DNA from: Oryzias latipes
Lineage: Eukaryota > Chordata > Actinopteri > Beloniformes > Adrianichthyidae
DNA: 64,000 nt
NCBI RefSeq assembly: GCF_002234675.1
Contig: NC_019868.2
Span: 7,004,082-7,068,081 of the forward strand
Direction: 5' to 3'
Below, piece after piece: positions 10,242 through 21,532 of this stretch. The translations under genes were made by a program, and so were the position numbers. Under the pieces are notes generated by a model. That model was given only the letters and a program-made list of their open reading frames with translations, made no database searches and was not told where the DNA came from. Within the stretch, counting starts at the first letter, position 1. Each line of letters opens with the position of its first letter.

Positions 10242-11605
10242 CCTTCCGCTCGCTTAGGTTGGCATGTGCTTTGGGGTCTGCATGACCCCCCTGCAAAAAA
10301 TGTAACTCCTTCCGCTGTGTTACAGGGCATAAGTGACCCCACGATGCATTTCTCGGTGGCCAGCACGAAACCCATTCCCTCCGCTGTTTTAACGGGCATA
10401 AGTGACCCCACGAGACAATACTTTATTTATTTTTTCTCTTTCCATCCTCTCCGCTGTGTTACAGGGCATAAGTGACCCCACGATGCATTTCTCGGTGGCC
10501 AGCACGAAACCCATTCCCTCCGCTGTTTAAACGGGCATAAGTGACCCCACGAGACAATACTTTATTTTTTTTTTCTCTTTCCATCCTCTCCGCTGTGTTA
10601 CAGGGCATAAGTGACCCCACGAGACAATACTTTATTTTTTTTTCTCTTTCCATCCTCTCCGCTGTGTTACAGGGCATAAGTGACCCCACGATGCATTTCT
10701 CGGTGGCCAGCACGAAACCCATTCCCTCCGCTGTTTAAACGGGCATAAGTGACCCCACGAGACAATACTTTATTTTTTTTTTCTCTTTCCATCCTCTCCG
10801 CTGTGTTACAGGGCATAAGTGACCCCACGATGCATTTCTCGGTGGCTAGCACGAAACCCATTCCCTCCGCTGTTTTAACGGGCATAAGTGACCCCACGAG
10901 ACAATACTTTATTTTTTTTTTCTCTTTCCATCCTGTCTTCATTTTCCTTACACCCCAAGACCACCAGGGGGTGGAGAGGGAGGGGGGGGGGTATCAATTT
11001 TTTTTAAAATTTATTTTCATACCCCTCGCGCTGTGGAGTTTGCGACTACTATTCGCAGTCCAGCCTGTTCCTGTGACGCTTTGAGTGTGTGAAATATTGT
11101 TGTTTCTTTTGTAAAAAAAAATGCTTTTGTCTTTTCACTGTTGCTTGTGTTACTTGACTTGCCTGTGAAACTCAATAAAACAATGGAGTTGATATGTTTT
11201 TTTCCTTGTTGTTTTTTTTTTTTTCTTTCAACCATTTTTCACTCCAGCAAGGCATGAGTCAAGGTAAGTAAACTTTACAGCGACTTTTTCTTTTTAGCTG
11301 GGACTTTTGATTGTTTTATGTCTTTCTTTTTTTTAAAAAAAAAAACCTGTTGCAACTGTAAGACTTTAGATTATTATTAAATACCTTTTATTTATTTATT
11401 GCTTTCTTTTTTTGTTGTTTGTTTTTGCTTTCAAAAAATAAAAAGTTGTGTCTCAGCTCGCTTTTTGGAAAATCAGTTTTAAGACAGGAGCAGTTGGTGC
11501 AATACCTCCACACCAGGTGGTGGCAGTATTGCACCATTCTGTTTTTCTTGTCAAGCTGCAGGAACCGGAAATCAGAAGCTATCCGGTCTACCACGCACGC
11601 ATTTA
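10242..11605 (+). repeat. Terminal unit, left copy 1
   Basis: The 1,364-bp unit begins ACCCTTCCGCTCGC. It contains a tandem minisatellite, a CCACCAGGGGG motif, a long non-coding AT-rich part and an end at GCACGCATTTA. It is immediately followed by a second copy. Private features are a tttattttttctc variant in the first minisatellite block, a shorter G run near 10,981 and ttttaagacagg near 11,480. Confidence 0.9.
10308..10932 (+). repeat. 70-bp minisatellite array, left copy 1
   Basis: About nine units alternate between two types. Type A starts CCGCTGTGTTACAGGGCATA and contains gatgcatttctcggtgg. Type B starts CCGCTGTTTTAACGGGCATA (or GTTTAAAC) and contains gagacaatactttat plus a T run. Both share CATAAGTGACCCCACGA. 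One unit near 10,591 is an A/B hybrid. Confidence 0.9.
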
Positions 11606-12971
11606 ACCCTTCCGCTCGCTTAGGTTGGCATGTGCTTTGGGGTCTGCATGACCCCCCTGCAAAAAATGTAACTCCTTCCGCTGTGTTACAGGGCATAAGT
11701 GACCCCACGATGCATTTCTCGGTGGCCAGCACGAAACCCATTCCCTCCGCTGTTTTAACGGGCATAAGTGACCCCACGAGACAATACTTTATTTTTTTTT
11801 CTCTTTCCATCCTCTCCGCTGTGTTACAGGGCATAAGTGACCCCACGATGCATTTCTCGGTGGCCAGCACGAAACCCATTCCCTCCGCTGTTTAAACGGG
11901 CATAAGTGACCCCACGAGACAATACTTTATTTTTTTTTTTCTCTTTCCATCCTCTCCGCTGTGTTACAGGGCATAAGTGACCCCACGAGACAATACTTTA
12001 TTTTTTTTTCTCTTTCCATCCTCTCCGCTGTGTTACAGGGCATAAGTGACCCCACGATGCATTTCTCGGTGGCCAGCACGAAACCCATTCCCTCCGCTGT
12101 TTAAACGGGCATAAGTGACCCCACGAGACAATACTTTATTTTTTTTTTCTCTTTCCATCCTCTCCGCTGTGTTACAGGGCATAAGTGACCCCACGATGCA
12201 TTTCTCGGTGGCTAGCACGAAACCCATTCCCTCCGCTGTTTTAACGGGCATAAGTGACCCCACGAGACAATACTTTATTTTTTTTTTCTCTTTCCATCCT
12301 GTCTTCATTTTCCTTACACCCCAAGACCACCAGGGGGTGGAGAGGGAGGGGGGGGGGGGGGTATCAATTTTTTTTAAAATTTATTTTCATACCCCTCGCG
12401 CTGTGGAGTTTGCGACTACTATTCGCAGTCCAGCCTGTTCCTGTGACGCTTTGAGTGTGTGAAATATTGTTGTTTCTTTTGTAAAAAAAAATGCTTTTGT
12501 CTTTTCACTGTTGCTTGTGTTACTTGACTTGCCTGTGAAACTCAATAAAACAATGGAGTTGATATGTTTTTTTCCTTGTTGTTTTTTTTTTTTCTTTCAA
12601 CCATTTTTCACTCCAGCAAGGCATGAGTCAAGGTAAGTAAACTTTACAGCGACTTTTTCTTTTTAGCTGGGACTTTTGATTGTTTTATGTCTTTCTTTTT
12701 TTTAAAAAAAAAACCTGTTGCAACTGTAAGACTTTAGATTATTATTAAATACCTTTTATTTATTTATTGCTTTCTTTTTTTGTTGTTTGTTTTTGCTTTC
12801 AAAAAATAAAAAGTTGTGTCTCAGCTCGCTTTTTGGAAAATCAGTTTTAACAGGAGCAGTTGGTGCAATACCTCCACACCAGGTGGTGGCAGTATTGCAC
12901 CATTCTGTTTTTCTTGTCAAGCTGCAGGAACCGGAAATCAGAAGCTATCCGGTCTACCACGCACGCATTTA
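11606..12971 (+). repeat. Terminal unit, left copy 2
   Basis: This 1,366-bp tandem duplicate of the previous unit differs at a handful of sites, including a longer G run near 12,350 and ttttaacagg near 12,846. At its start the junction reads TTAA then CCCTTCC. Confidence 0.9.
11675..12300 (+). repeat. 70-bp minisatellite array, left copy 2
   Basis: It has the same alternating A/B organisation and the same hybrid unit (near 11,957) as copy 1, so the array was copied as part of the larger unit. Confidence 0.9.
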
Positions 12972-13444
12972 ATTGCTTTTAAAAACTATAAACACTAAAT
13001 TGTGCAGCACTGTATGCCGTTATAGTTATCGATTAGGGAGGGAATTCGGACACAGATTTTCAGGACTTTTGTAACCTTGAGATTTAATGTTTACAAGCTT
13101 CACGTGTTTACATGGCTTTGTTACAAAACGGTGAGTTTTCCCGGTCATATGTGGGCTTGTTGCTTTTACTAAACACTGTCATTTGCGTAATCAGTGTTCT
13201 AAATTTTATTGAAGAGAAAAAAAAACCAACAGGAATTACCATCTTTAATAGAATTTGCATCTGATGCAGCAAGAATGATTTTATGGATTTTAATATAAAA
13301 TGATCTTTTAGGTAACATTCTTTCGTTCAGATTCTTAAAAGAATGTAAAATTGTGAACGCTATTAAATAATAACAGGATGCAGACAATGAGTCCGAACAC
13401 ACAAAAAACCCAGGTGAACTCAAACCGATCTAGGTCACAGATTT

Positions 13445-13450
13445 TTTATT
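13445..13450 (-). terminator. Poly(A) signal, left-arm gene
   Basis: AATAAA on the minus strand lies about 440 bp after the stop codon. It is also present at the mirrored position and in the diverged third copy. Confidence 0.45.
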
Positions 13451-13887
13451 GTAATACAGTATAATCATAATCAAGGATACATTTCTTGAAAATATGCAGT
13501 GTCAGATTAAATCAAATTAAAAACGAATGTACGACTCCAAGTACCACAGATACATCAAACAAATTTCAGAAGCAATAGTTCTTGATAGTGTAATTACTCA
13601 CAAATATAGACATTTTACCTTGAAGAATATCTATGAAGTACACTCGTGTCACATTTAGCTAAGTGATATAAGGAGCCACTTACCAGATATATCAAAAATA
13701 GAGATTAAAACTTTTCTTAAAATGTAAAGACAACTCAAAGATGATGATATAATATTTTTCTACATTTTCTTATGCGATGCACACGTGTCGAACTACGTTG
13801 GTTACATATATATTGATTACAATTAATGATTGCTATTACTTTTATAAAGAGCTTATATGTGGCTTGAAAAGTAACGAAAATAACATG

Positions 13888-14490
13888 TCATTCTGGGGGG
13901 GAGGTCCGGTCCACATCAGCGCCATCTTCCTTCATGTCATCGTCGTCCTCATCAGAAGAACTGCCGATATAAATGACTCCAACATGACTGTAAGGTACCG
14001 CATGTTCCCCATAGATTTCCATCTGTAAAAGATGTTAGGGAAATTTCATGTGTAATTGCATTAATTATTCATTAAAGAATAATGAATCAAAATTGCTTGA
14101 AAAGTAAAAAAAAAAACAATACATTACCTGGTTGGGTTGCATGTTATGGTTTATTGAAAGTGGTCTCTGGTTTTTTGTCTTCAAAGTGAATTTTTCCTCA
14201 CTTTCTGTCTGCACGCCTTTGTCAATCTTCGCAGGTTTGTCTGCTGTTGGAGTGCCTTCAGTTGAAGATGTGACATCTTCTATCATCTTTTCATCTTGGA
14301 AACTGGTTAGGTTTCTATTGATGCCTTCACAGCACAGGTATTGTCCTCCACAGAGGCAAAAACACCTCTTCCCTGAGCCAGGTTCAGGTGAACCAAAACC
14401 TTGGAGGTCCTTAAGATCTGCAGAAAAAAATGAAGGGGTAAAAGTTGTCCCGTCTAAATTTCTTTCGTGAATAATGGTAAGATCTTCCAT
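13888..14490 (-). CDS. Unrecognised 165-residue acidic protein, two exons (left-arm copy)
   Basis: Reading leftward, exon 1 is 14,490-14,128 (121 codons from an ATG), the intron is 105 bp with consensus GT/AG ends in phase 0, and exon 2 is 14,022-13,888 (44 codons and TGA). The protein begins MEDLTIIHERNLDGTT, has a cysteine-rich patch (CFCLCGGQYLCC, about residues 44-55), a Lys/Thr-rich middle and a strongly acidic tail (SSSDEDDDD). No membrane segment or known domain is recognised. A TATA-like box lies at 14,542-14,553 and AATAAA on the minus strand at 13,445-13,450. It is mirrored at 29,221-29,823. Additional upstream exons are possible. Confidence 0.5.
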
Positions 14491-14541
14491 CTTGTGCTCC
14501 AATCTGTTGTCCTGGGGAAAGCCTGAAGTAGAATGGGGAGG

Positions 14542-14553
14542 CCTTTATTTAAA
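14542..14553 (-). promoter_or_regulatory. TATA-like box upstream of left-arm ORF
   Basis: TTTAAATAAAGG on the minus strand lies about 50 bp before the ATG. It is conserved in the other arm. A splice acceptor-like tttccccag lies between the box and the ATG, so the stretch could instead be intronic. Confidence 0.35.
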
Positions 14554-14819
14554 TCCTCTGTCTGGAGTCTGACTTCCTAATAAGGTTGAGGAGCAAATCA
14601 AAAGTTCCCAAGTTTATGGTTGCTCCTTTACCATAAACACATACATTTTAACTCAAGGATCAGAATTAGCTATTCTATCATTGTGCCATGTCATGTCAGA
14701 CACCTCAGAACCCACACAGATTTAAATCTATGGAGGTTTTTAATACTAAACTCTGTGACATAACATAACAAAGATATATCTGGACTTTTTAAACAAAATT
14801 TTCTGAATCTTTACCAACA

Positions 14820-15437
14820 AACAGACAAACAATTTAAGCGTCTAGGTAATGTACCCATCTCATTAGCTGGTCGTGTAAATATAGTTAGAATGAACGTATT
14901 GCCAAAATATTTATTCCTTTTCCAATGCATCCCTATTATAATTCATTAAAAGTTTTTTAAAAAAAAATCGATTCTCTTGTCTCATCATTTATTTGGAATA
15001 AAAAAACACCCAGAATTAAAAAAGTTTTTTTGCAAAGACCAAAATTCCTGGGAGGATTAGGACTGCCTAGGTTTAGTCTGTATTATTGGTCATGTAATAT
15101 TTGATGTATGTCCTTCTGGGACGGAAAAACCAGACCTGACTGGGAACGGTTGGAAAATCGAGCTTTCTTCCCAAACACAGCAAAGTCACTGCTATATTGT
15201 ACATCAGATCTTTCTAAATTTAAATGCCAGAACCCAGTTGTATCTCAGTCCCTAAAAATTTGGTCCCATATAAGAAAACATTTTAAATGGAATTTTTGTT
15301 CAGTACAAATGCCGTTGACCAACAATCAAGCTTATAAATTACTATCACATGATACATTTAAACAATGGGGCTCTAAAGGGATCCACTTAGTAGCAGATTT
15401 GTTCATAAATAAGACTTTCTCTACATTTGACCTTTGA
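14820..15437 (+). pseudogene. LINE-1/Tx1-type ORF2 C-terminal fragment (left arm)
   Basis: The plus-strand frame reads ISLAGRVNIVRMNVLPKYLF, then an IDSLVSSFIWNKKTPRIKK-like stretch, then FLGGLGLPRFSLYYWS and a tail rich in W and K. This order is typical of the region after the reverse transcriptase in fish L1/Tx1 ORF2. In-frame stops near 14,946 and 15,094 and the missing upstream part show it is dead. Confidence 0.75.
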
Positions 15438-15482
15438 AAAATCTCAAGAGTTGAGCTTAAATGTAAGTGCGGACGAGCCAAT

Positions 15483-15821
15483 TTATTCGCCCAAAACAGA
15501 AAAGAAATACAACCTTTTTGGTAAAGTTACATTTGTGATTAAGACGAAAGAAAACCGATAATTCAAATAATTCAATCTCTTGAGTGGCTGTGATTGTGTA
15601 AAAAACAACCCTGCAGCTTTTGCACATTTCATCCACAAGGTGACAGCATTCTCCACAACAAAATCCACTGCCAACCTGTTTGGAAAGTCTTTATCGGTCT
15701 GAAAAGGACCTCTTTGCACCAAATCCATTCTTACTGGATCAGAGAGTGTGGTTGGTCATTCAGCTGGATCAACTGGATTTAAGTTTGGGCGAATTTTGGA
15801 TCCAGTCTGTTCCTCTTCCAT
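15483..15821 (-). pseudogene. Decayed TTF-type zinc-finger segment, hAT/ZMYM-like (left arm)
   Basis: On the minus strand an exon-like stretch follows the acceptor ttttattgtag. It opens MEEEQTGSKIRPNLNPVDPA and continues E-stop-PTTLSDPVRMDLVQRGPFQ. The pattern DPAxWP...LVxRGPxQ is characteristic of the TTF domain in hAT transposases and ZMYM-like proteins. Here the expected Trp codon is TGA. After DFPN the family pattern is lost. A donor-like cagtaaga precedes MDLVQ, so splicing could alter the reading. The identical lesion occurs in the right arm. Confidence 0.45.
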
Positions 15822-16599
15822 ACAGAGCTACAATAAAAGCAAACAGTTAAAAGAAAACAGTCAAATGTTTCCCTTTCAACAGTAGATGTGGTGACAGAAG
15901 TTTCTTCTGCAGATAAAAAACAAGAATTATTATTGTACAATAATCAATGATAAAGCCAATAAAATATCTATAGCAGAATAATAATATATTGGCTCGTTTA
16001 AAATCTGTGTGCAGGTTTTTCACAATTTCATGATCTTTTTATATATTTATGAGAGATTTATTGTTTGATTGTATATTTGCATAAGGTCATATTTCATTAT
16101 GCAGACACTGTTTTTTTTTTTATTACTCCAATACTTTTTAATACTTTTTGAGAGCAGAAGAAACTGTCGGCTGAGATGGAACTGTGCAAAACATCATCAT
16201 TATGTAAACTAAAACTGCAAAATATAAATGAGAAATAAATGTACCTATTTATAAATAATAAAATGTGAACACTAATTTGAGAATAAGTGGAAATATAAGC
16301 CTTTAATACACTTCTTTTTGTATTATTTTGTATGTTCATAATTTTAAAATTAGTACATTTATTTTGTTTGTCATTTATAGATGAGAACCTTTATTTCCTG
16401 ACACACTCGTTGTAAAACTCAGACTACCTGACTGTCTATAACAGATAAACAGCAGTTTTTATGCTGTAATAAACCGAAAAATGCAGAACGCACTAAATAT
16501 GTGTTACCAAAACAATGAAACAAAACGATAACGTGAGTTAATTGCGCAGCTGCACAGAACTGCTGGATAATGTAAAAATAAAGCCCCAACATCCTCCAA

Positions 16600-16890
16600 A
16601 CTTACCTGGTGACTGATGTGGAGTTGATCAGTGACAAAATGTGTTGGTTCGTTGATTTGTTGTTAGGAACCCATCTTGAAACGGAAGGCATCAACCTAAG
16701 GGCTGTGTAAACATTACCTGGTGACTGATGTTGAAGTTTCTTTTATCCCTTTTAGGTCCTGTCAGATAAAGTCTCTGAGGAATTAAGTTTTTCTTGTCGA
16801 GTTGATCACTGACAAAATGTGCTGGTTCGTTGATTTGATGTTAAGGGACCCACCTTGAAACCATCCACCTAAGGGCTGTGTAAACATTAA
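16600..16890 (-). repeat. Tandem duplicate of a 5'-exon-like segment (left arm)
   Basis: Two copies of a segment contain acacagcccttaggt, aaatcaacgaacca and cattttgtcactgatcaac. On the minus strand each copy is associated with catcagtcaccag followed by a donor: gtaagt at 16,605 and gtaatg at 16,717. They could be alternative 5' exons of the outward gene. Confidence 0.45.
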
Positions 16891-17077
16891 GGTTAACGTT
16901 TTTTTAGGTTTCATGCTTTTCTATTCCCGTTTTTGCTTGTTCCTTTAGCATAAATCCTTTTAAATTTGATTCTGTCAGGTTAGGTTATGTGGACAGTGTT
17001 TAAGTCCAAAATACATTTAAAAAAATAAATAAAAATACAGATCGGGAGAGGTGCAGGAGGGATAGACCAGCATTTTA

Positions 17078-17113
17078 TGTATGTATGTATGTATGTATGA
17101 ATGTATGTGTGTG
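17078..17113. repeat. (TATG)n microsatellite (left arm)
   Basis: About eight tetranucleotide units. The same array is inverted at 26,598-26,635. Confidence 0.85.
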
Positions 17114-17435
17114 TGTTGAAGGCCGATAATCATTTTATTACCATTTAGCTTATAATTTTGTTTATGTTTACGCTGAACACTTTTATTGAAACTGCTGAAA
17201 CTTTTATATAACTTTTGCATTATCTTAAAGTAGATGTGGATTTTACTTAAATGTGTTTGCTAGATCTGTTTTTTTTTTTAAGGAGGGGCGTGATGGTGAC
17301 CTCAGGCCTTGTCTACAGAATCAATGTATTTTCTCTTTATTTTATCGCAAAGCCCTTTTCGCACCTTCAAGGAGTTGTAAAGTGCTATATGTATGAACAA
17401 AGTGTCATTCGTTCAGGTTCCCTTAAATGAAATAA

Positions 17436-17690
17436 TTGTTTCTGACAGAGGCAAAACGACGGGGGAAAATAGTGTATGAGGATTCATACCTGCAGATCGT
17501 TCCCGACATTCCACAAAGCGTTCGTATCGCCAGAAGAGCGTTCAACTCCGTGTGCGCGCACCTCATCCAGAGGAATATACGCTTCCAGATGGCTTATCCA
17601 GCAACACTGTCCTTCACAATCAACGGACCTGAAAAGACTTTCAGAGACTCGAAAGAGGCTGAACTATTTCTAAAAATTGCCCACAAATGA
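17436..17690 (+). pseudogene. LINE-1/Tx1 ORF1p C-terminal domain fragment (left arm)
   Basis: The frame contains RRGKIVYEDSYLQIVPDIPQ, then IARRAFNSVCAHLIQRNIRF, then YPATLSFTINGPEKTFRDSK and EAELFLK. This is the order of the RNA-binding C-terminal domain of L1 ORF1p. The N-terminal coiled coil and RRM are absent. The frame opens on TTG and has no natural ATG, and it follows an acceptor-like tttctgacag, so it is either a truncated relic or an exonised piece. Confidence 0.75.
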
Positions 17691-17901
17691 GGTACTGTAC
17701 TTCTATTCCAACCTCAATAATAATCTGGTGAGTAAACGTCGCAGTAATGAATGACTAATGTTTGTTAAGGGTATTGAATGAATTGCACTCCTCGGGAGAG
17801 AGAAATTTGACTTGAGTTTACTTTAATGACTATGGTAATCTTTATGTTTCTTAAATTTTTACTTATTTTTTGTTTACTATGTTTTTGTTTGTTGCGGGAA
17901 T

Positions 17902-18656
17902 TTGGGAAAGTGTCTTCACAGAGTCTTCTACTTGCAATCTGGACATTTTTCTGACTCAATATTTCTACAACTAAAACATAATAATGCAAAAAGTATTGTT
18001 ATTGGAGTAATATATCACCCACCAGACTCTGATTATGACATATTTAGAGACAAACTTGAAAACATTCTTCTCCACATAAACCTAACGAACATAAATTGTC
18101 TTATTATGGGTGATTTAAATATAGATATATCCAAGGACAATAAAACCAACAATGACTTTATTAATACTCTTTTCTCCTCATCCTTTTTCCCAAAAATCAA
18201 TAAGTACACCAGAGTTGCGGAAAAAAAAAAAGCAAATCCATTTTGGACAACATGATAACTAATACAGTAAATATTGAATATAAATCAGGGGTTGTATACT
18301 CAGACATTACAGACCATTATCCTATTGCATGCTATATGAAACTAAATAAAAAACCGTCAATCCCACGTACAAGGAGAAAAGTGAAAGTTGTAAACACCCA
18401 AACTTTAGCAAACCTAATCAGTCACCTTCAGACCAAAAGGTGGGACGCAGTATTCAACACCACAGATCCCGAATCTGCATATAATTCATTAATTGAAGAA
18501 TTAACTGACTCAATTAGCATAACAATCCCAGAAAAAAAAAAAAAATTAGACAAAAAGACATTTAAAGTAAAACCTTGGATAACCAAGGGAATACTAAATT
18601 CAATCAAACAAAAGAATAAATTGTACAAAAAGTATATAAAAAAACAAATTATTTAA
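17902..18656 (+). pseudogene. LINE endonuclease domain fragment, frameshifted (left arm)
   Basis: The first frame reads IGVIYHPPDSDYDIFRDKLE, then CLIMGDLNIDISKDN; the second reads ILDNMITNTVN, then SDITDHYPIACYM. These are the later motifs of an apurinic-type endonuclease (GDLNID, SDHYPI-type) of L2/Jockey-like LINEs. The join between frames lies at an A run near 18,230, so a slip in the run broke the frame. The lysine-rich linker toward the reverse transcriptase follows, then hAT DNA interrupts. Confidence 0.75.
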
Positions 18657-18833
18657 CTTACATAAAATATAAAAACAATCTAACAAAACTATTACAAATA
18701 AGCAAACAAAATCATTTTACTACACAACTGAAGGTTGCATCTGGAGATCGAAAAAAAAAAAAAGTCTTGGAGGGTGTTAAATGACATTCTCAGCCGCAGA
18801 ACAAAAACTACAGTCATCCCTGATGCCTTAGAG

Positions 18834-20129
18834 CAGTGGTTCCCAAACTTTTTCTGCAGGGCCCCCCTTTCTAAAGATTAGAATATTTTCGAGCCCCCCC
18901 ACACTGACACAAACATACAAATCCTTTGTTTCTAAACTCCACTGCGCCTTATAACATGTGGTTAATGAGAAATCTCTCTCTGAACGGTAGAATTCTGTTA
19001 TCTGAAGCTGAAGGAATCTCTAGATCTGTCTATGTGTCTCTGTCTTTAGAAATGCCAAAACACATCTGTAACCTATTAAACAAAACATTATTTGATTTTG
19101 GAGGAAAAATGTCATTACTTAAGGAAAAATATTTGTGTAACACAGTGCTTCTCAAATAGTGGGGCGCGCCCCCAGGGGGGGGGGGCACGAAGCGATGCGA
19201 GGGGGGGCGCGCGGTGGTGGCGGTTTTAGGCACAGGTTTGTCCGGTGCGCAAATTTAACGTGGGGGCAGCGGTGACAGCGGCTCAGTGCTTGGAAAATAA
19301 TCTGGTCCACTATTCGGTTCCTATTGTCTGTTCTGTCTGTCCGCGGCTGCGCGAGTGAGAACGAAAGGGGAGGGGTGGTGTGGGCCCTGTCTGCCAGGGG
19401 AATCGGGGCACGCGGACCACTGCTACCGCTGCCTGTTGCCCAAGATCACCGCTGCCCTTAGATTCCTAAGCTCATGCTAACAATGTCATTCTTTATGAAC
19501 TATTGTAGACATTTTGATGACGTGTCTTTATTTTCCATCCATGTTTTCTTTGTCTGCCTGCGGTTTAGTTGGTTTCAGACAGACAGAAAGACAGCAGGTA
19601 ATGTAGGAAAACAGCTGCACTTTTATGAGATCAGAAATAAACAATCCGTCATTTAGAAAAAAAAAATCAGCACGTTTTTACCTATTTCTTCAGACTAAAA
19701 ACGTTAAATATATTGGTGCTGCTGTGTTAATGTTTCAGATCAATTTAGATTTAATATTATTTATTGATTGAATTATTTTTTTCAGCATCAAATGGTTCAG
19801 TTGGTCAAAATGTTTCTAGTTTAAATAAGGAATGACAGATTTTTTTTTTATTTCAGGTACTTTCAGCTTCTTTTCTGTTTTAGACTAGAACAGGGTTTCT
19901 GTGGCTAAATAAAGTTAATATTTGTTGAAAGTGGATTTATTTTGCTTTTTTCTTTTGTTAGTGTTAAAAGATACAATTTTAGGTATACAAATTTTATAGA
20001 TACTGACCTGATGTATTGTCACCGCGCGAGTGTGTCTGTGTGTGTGTGTGTGGGGGGGGGGGTCAGGGGGGGCGCGAAACATTTTCTTTTCCTAGGGGGG
20101 GCCTGGCAAAAAATAATTGAGAAGCACTG
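18834..20129. mobile_element. hAT-type composite, nested in LINE sequence (left arm)
   Basis: The left end is CAGTGGTTCCCAAACT and the right end is the complement of CAGTGCTTCTCAATTA, both hAT (Charlie-like) terminal motifs. The flanking 8-mers CCTTAGAG (18,826) and CCTTAATG (20,130) agree at six of eight positions. A second hAT start, CAGTGCTTCTCAAATAG, lies at 19,143. Between the two starts, 18,926-19,142 encodes LINE ORF2 C-terminal sequence (RNLSLNGRILLSEAEGISRS). The structure is therefore a mosaic rather than one intact transposon. No transposase is visible. Confidence 0.65.
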
Positions 20130-20319
20130 CCTTAATGTCAAAGTAGACAAAGATTGTATCTTCATTACACAATTGTTTTTATTATTGGCAAAATTCCATA
20201 TCCATAAAGCCAAACGGTCAAACTCCAAACCTAAATTCCAGCAGTTTCTGAGTGAAATCAATCAGTACTGTACCATTATCAAACATCTGCAAAACCAAAA
20301 AGCAATCCAACTAATTTAA
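20130..20319 (+). pseudogene. LINE ORF2 extreme C-terminus (left arm)
   Basis: The frame ends LLLAKFHIHKAKRSNSKPKF, then QQFLSEINQYC and a stop. This is the usual C-terminal end of fish LINE ORF2. It continues the LINE interrupted by the hAT DNA. Confidence 0.6.
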
Positions 20320-20659
20320 TTTTTGAAAGATTTAAAATTTATTAAACCCCAAAGATTTTTGAAGGAATTATTCTTTTTTCTCTTATCTTGTATATGTATA
20401 TGTATATAGTTTTTGTTTTATTTCCTATATTTTTCTGCAATATGTACACATTTCAATTCCCCCTGAGACATTCACATTGTTATTGTATTATTATGTAGAG
20501 TATTTTGACACCACTAAAGTATTGCGCATCAAAACAGTAAAACCGCGCATCAAAACCCCAAATCTGTGAATCAAAATGCATAAATTGAGAACCAAAACCC
20601 ACAATTTGCAACCAAAGGCCTTTCCCCCAAATAGGCACAATCCTATTTCTAAAACCTGT

Positions 20660-20785
20660 CGACACGTAAAAACAGCGACATGTCAGTCAAGGGGAGGGGA
20701 GGCGGGACATCCCTGATATCCAGAAGCTCATTGGCTACCGAATAAGACCGAGTCTTACGTCAACAGACCAGTTTAGAATGTGCCG
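20660..20785 (+). promoter_or_regulatory. GC-box promoter and first-exon-like segment pointing inward (left arm)
   Basis: The stretch has a GC box (ggggaggggaggcggg), an inverted CCAAT (cattggcta), CpGs, and an exon-like end aatgtgccg directly before the donor gtaagt at 20,786. It reads toward the spacer. A short ATG (ATGTGCCG) lies at the exon end. Whether it is transcribed is unknown. Confidence 0.4.
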
Positions 20786-21532
20786 GTAAGTTTCTCATGT
20801 TTTTCATATCTTTTACTATATTAAAAGATCAAAATTGTACTTTATTTAACCAGAGGACGCCAGCGCATTCAGATGAGGAGCTCCACCAGTAGCTGCTAGT
20901 GAAAAAAGATGTTAGAAAGTTAGATGTTGCATGAAAAACTACCACCATTGTTCTCCTGTGTTAGCATGCTAGCTAGCTCAATGCTAGCGGGGTATCCAGC
21001 TCTTATGACTTTTGTGGATTAAACAAAGTACATTTTTTACCACAGTGTCAGGATCGGTCATGTAAACCTGGGAATAATTGCCCGTGGATTGTCACTAGGG
21101 TTAATCAAATAGTTTTTTAAGAAGTACATTCATGTATATATAAGGTTTTTCAATATTTCCTTAGGGATTACACAGATGGATTGAACAACAAAGCAACATA
21201 TTGCTGCAAGAAAGTGTTACTTTCCTAGTTTGGGATCAAGTTAATCCCTATTTAAAATAAATAAATAAAAGAAACACAATTTTTATTTGAAGTACCAGAG
21301 CAAATTTCCCACAGGTGGGATCAATAAAGTTTTTCTGATTCTGAACTGTATTCCAAAATAATTTTCTCAACCTTAAAGATTGCAGGTTAACACAGGAAGT
21401 TACCTTTCACAATATGCAGCTACTGAGTAGCAATTAAGGTGTGTGTATGTGTGTGTATATATATATATATATAAATATATACACACACACACTCATTTTA
21501 ACTGTCTTAAATACATTTTTCTTTGTGTGCAG

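Larger units (their letters stand above)
10242..21115 (+). repeat. Left arm of giant inverted duplication (10.9 kb)
   Basis: The arm reads as the reverse complement of 22,615-32,107. Landmarks pair with a nearly constant coordinate sum (43,711-43,740): 13,888 with 29,823; 14,490 with 29,221; 17,436 with 26,276; 18,243 with 25,484; 20,785 with 22,945. Visible differences are few: one base at about 15,325, a 14-15 bp indel near 17,860, several bases near 20,635, and homopolymer lengths. The left arm is longer because its outermost 1.37 kb unit is present twice. LINE and hAT fragments lie inside both arms, so they predate the duplication. Confidence 0.95.

Noticed and set aside
10459..12462. Repetitive ORFs of 87-163 codons in the minisatellite
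   Set aside because: They are translations of the tandem repeat on both strands with no natural start context.
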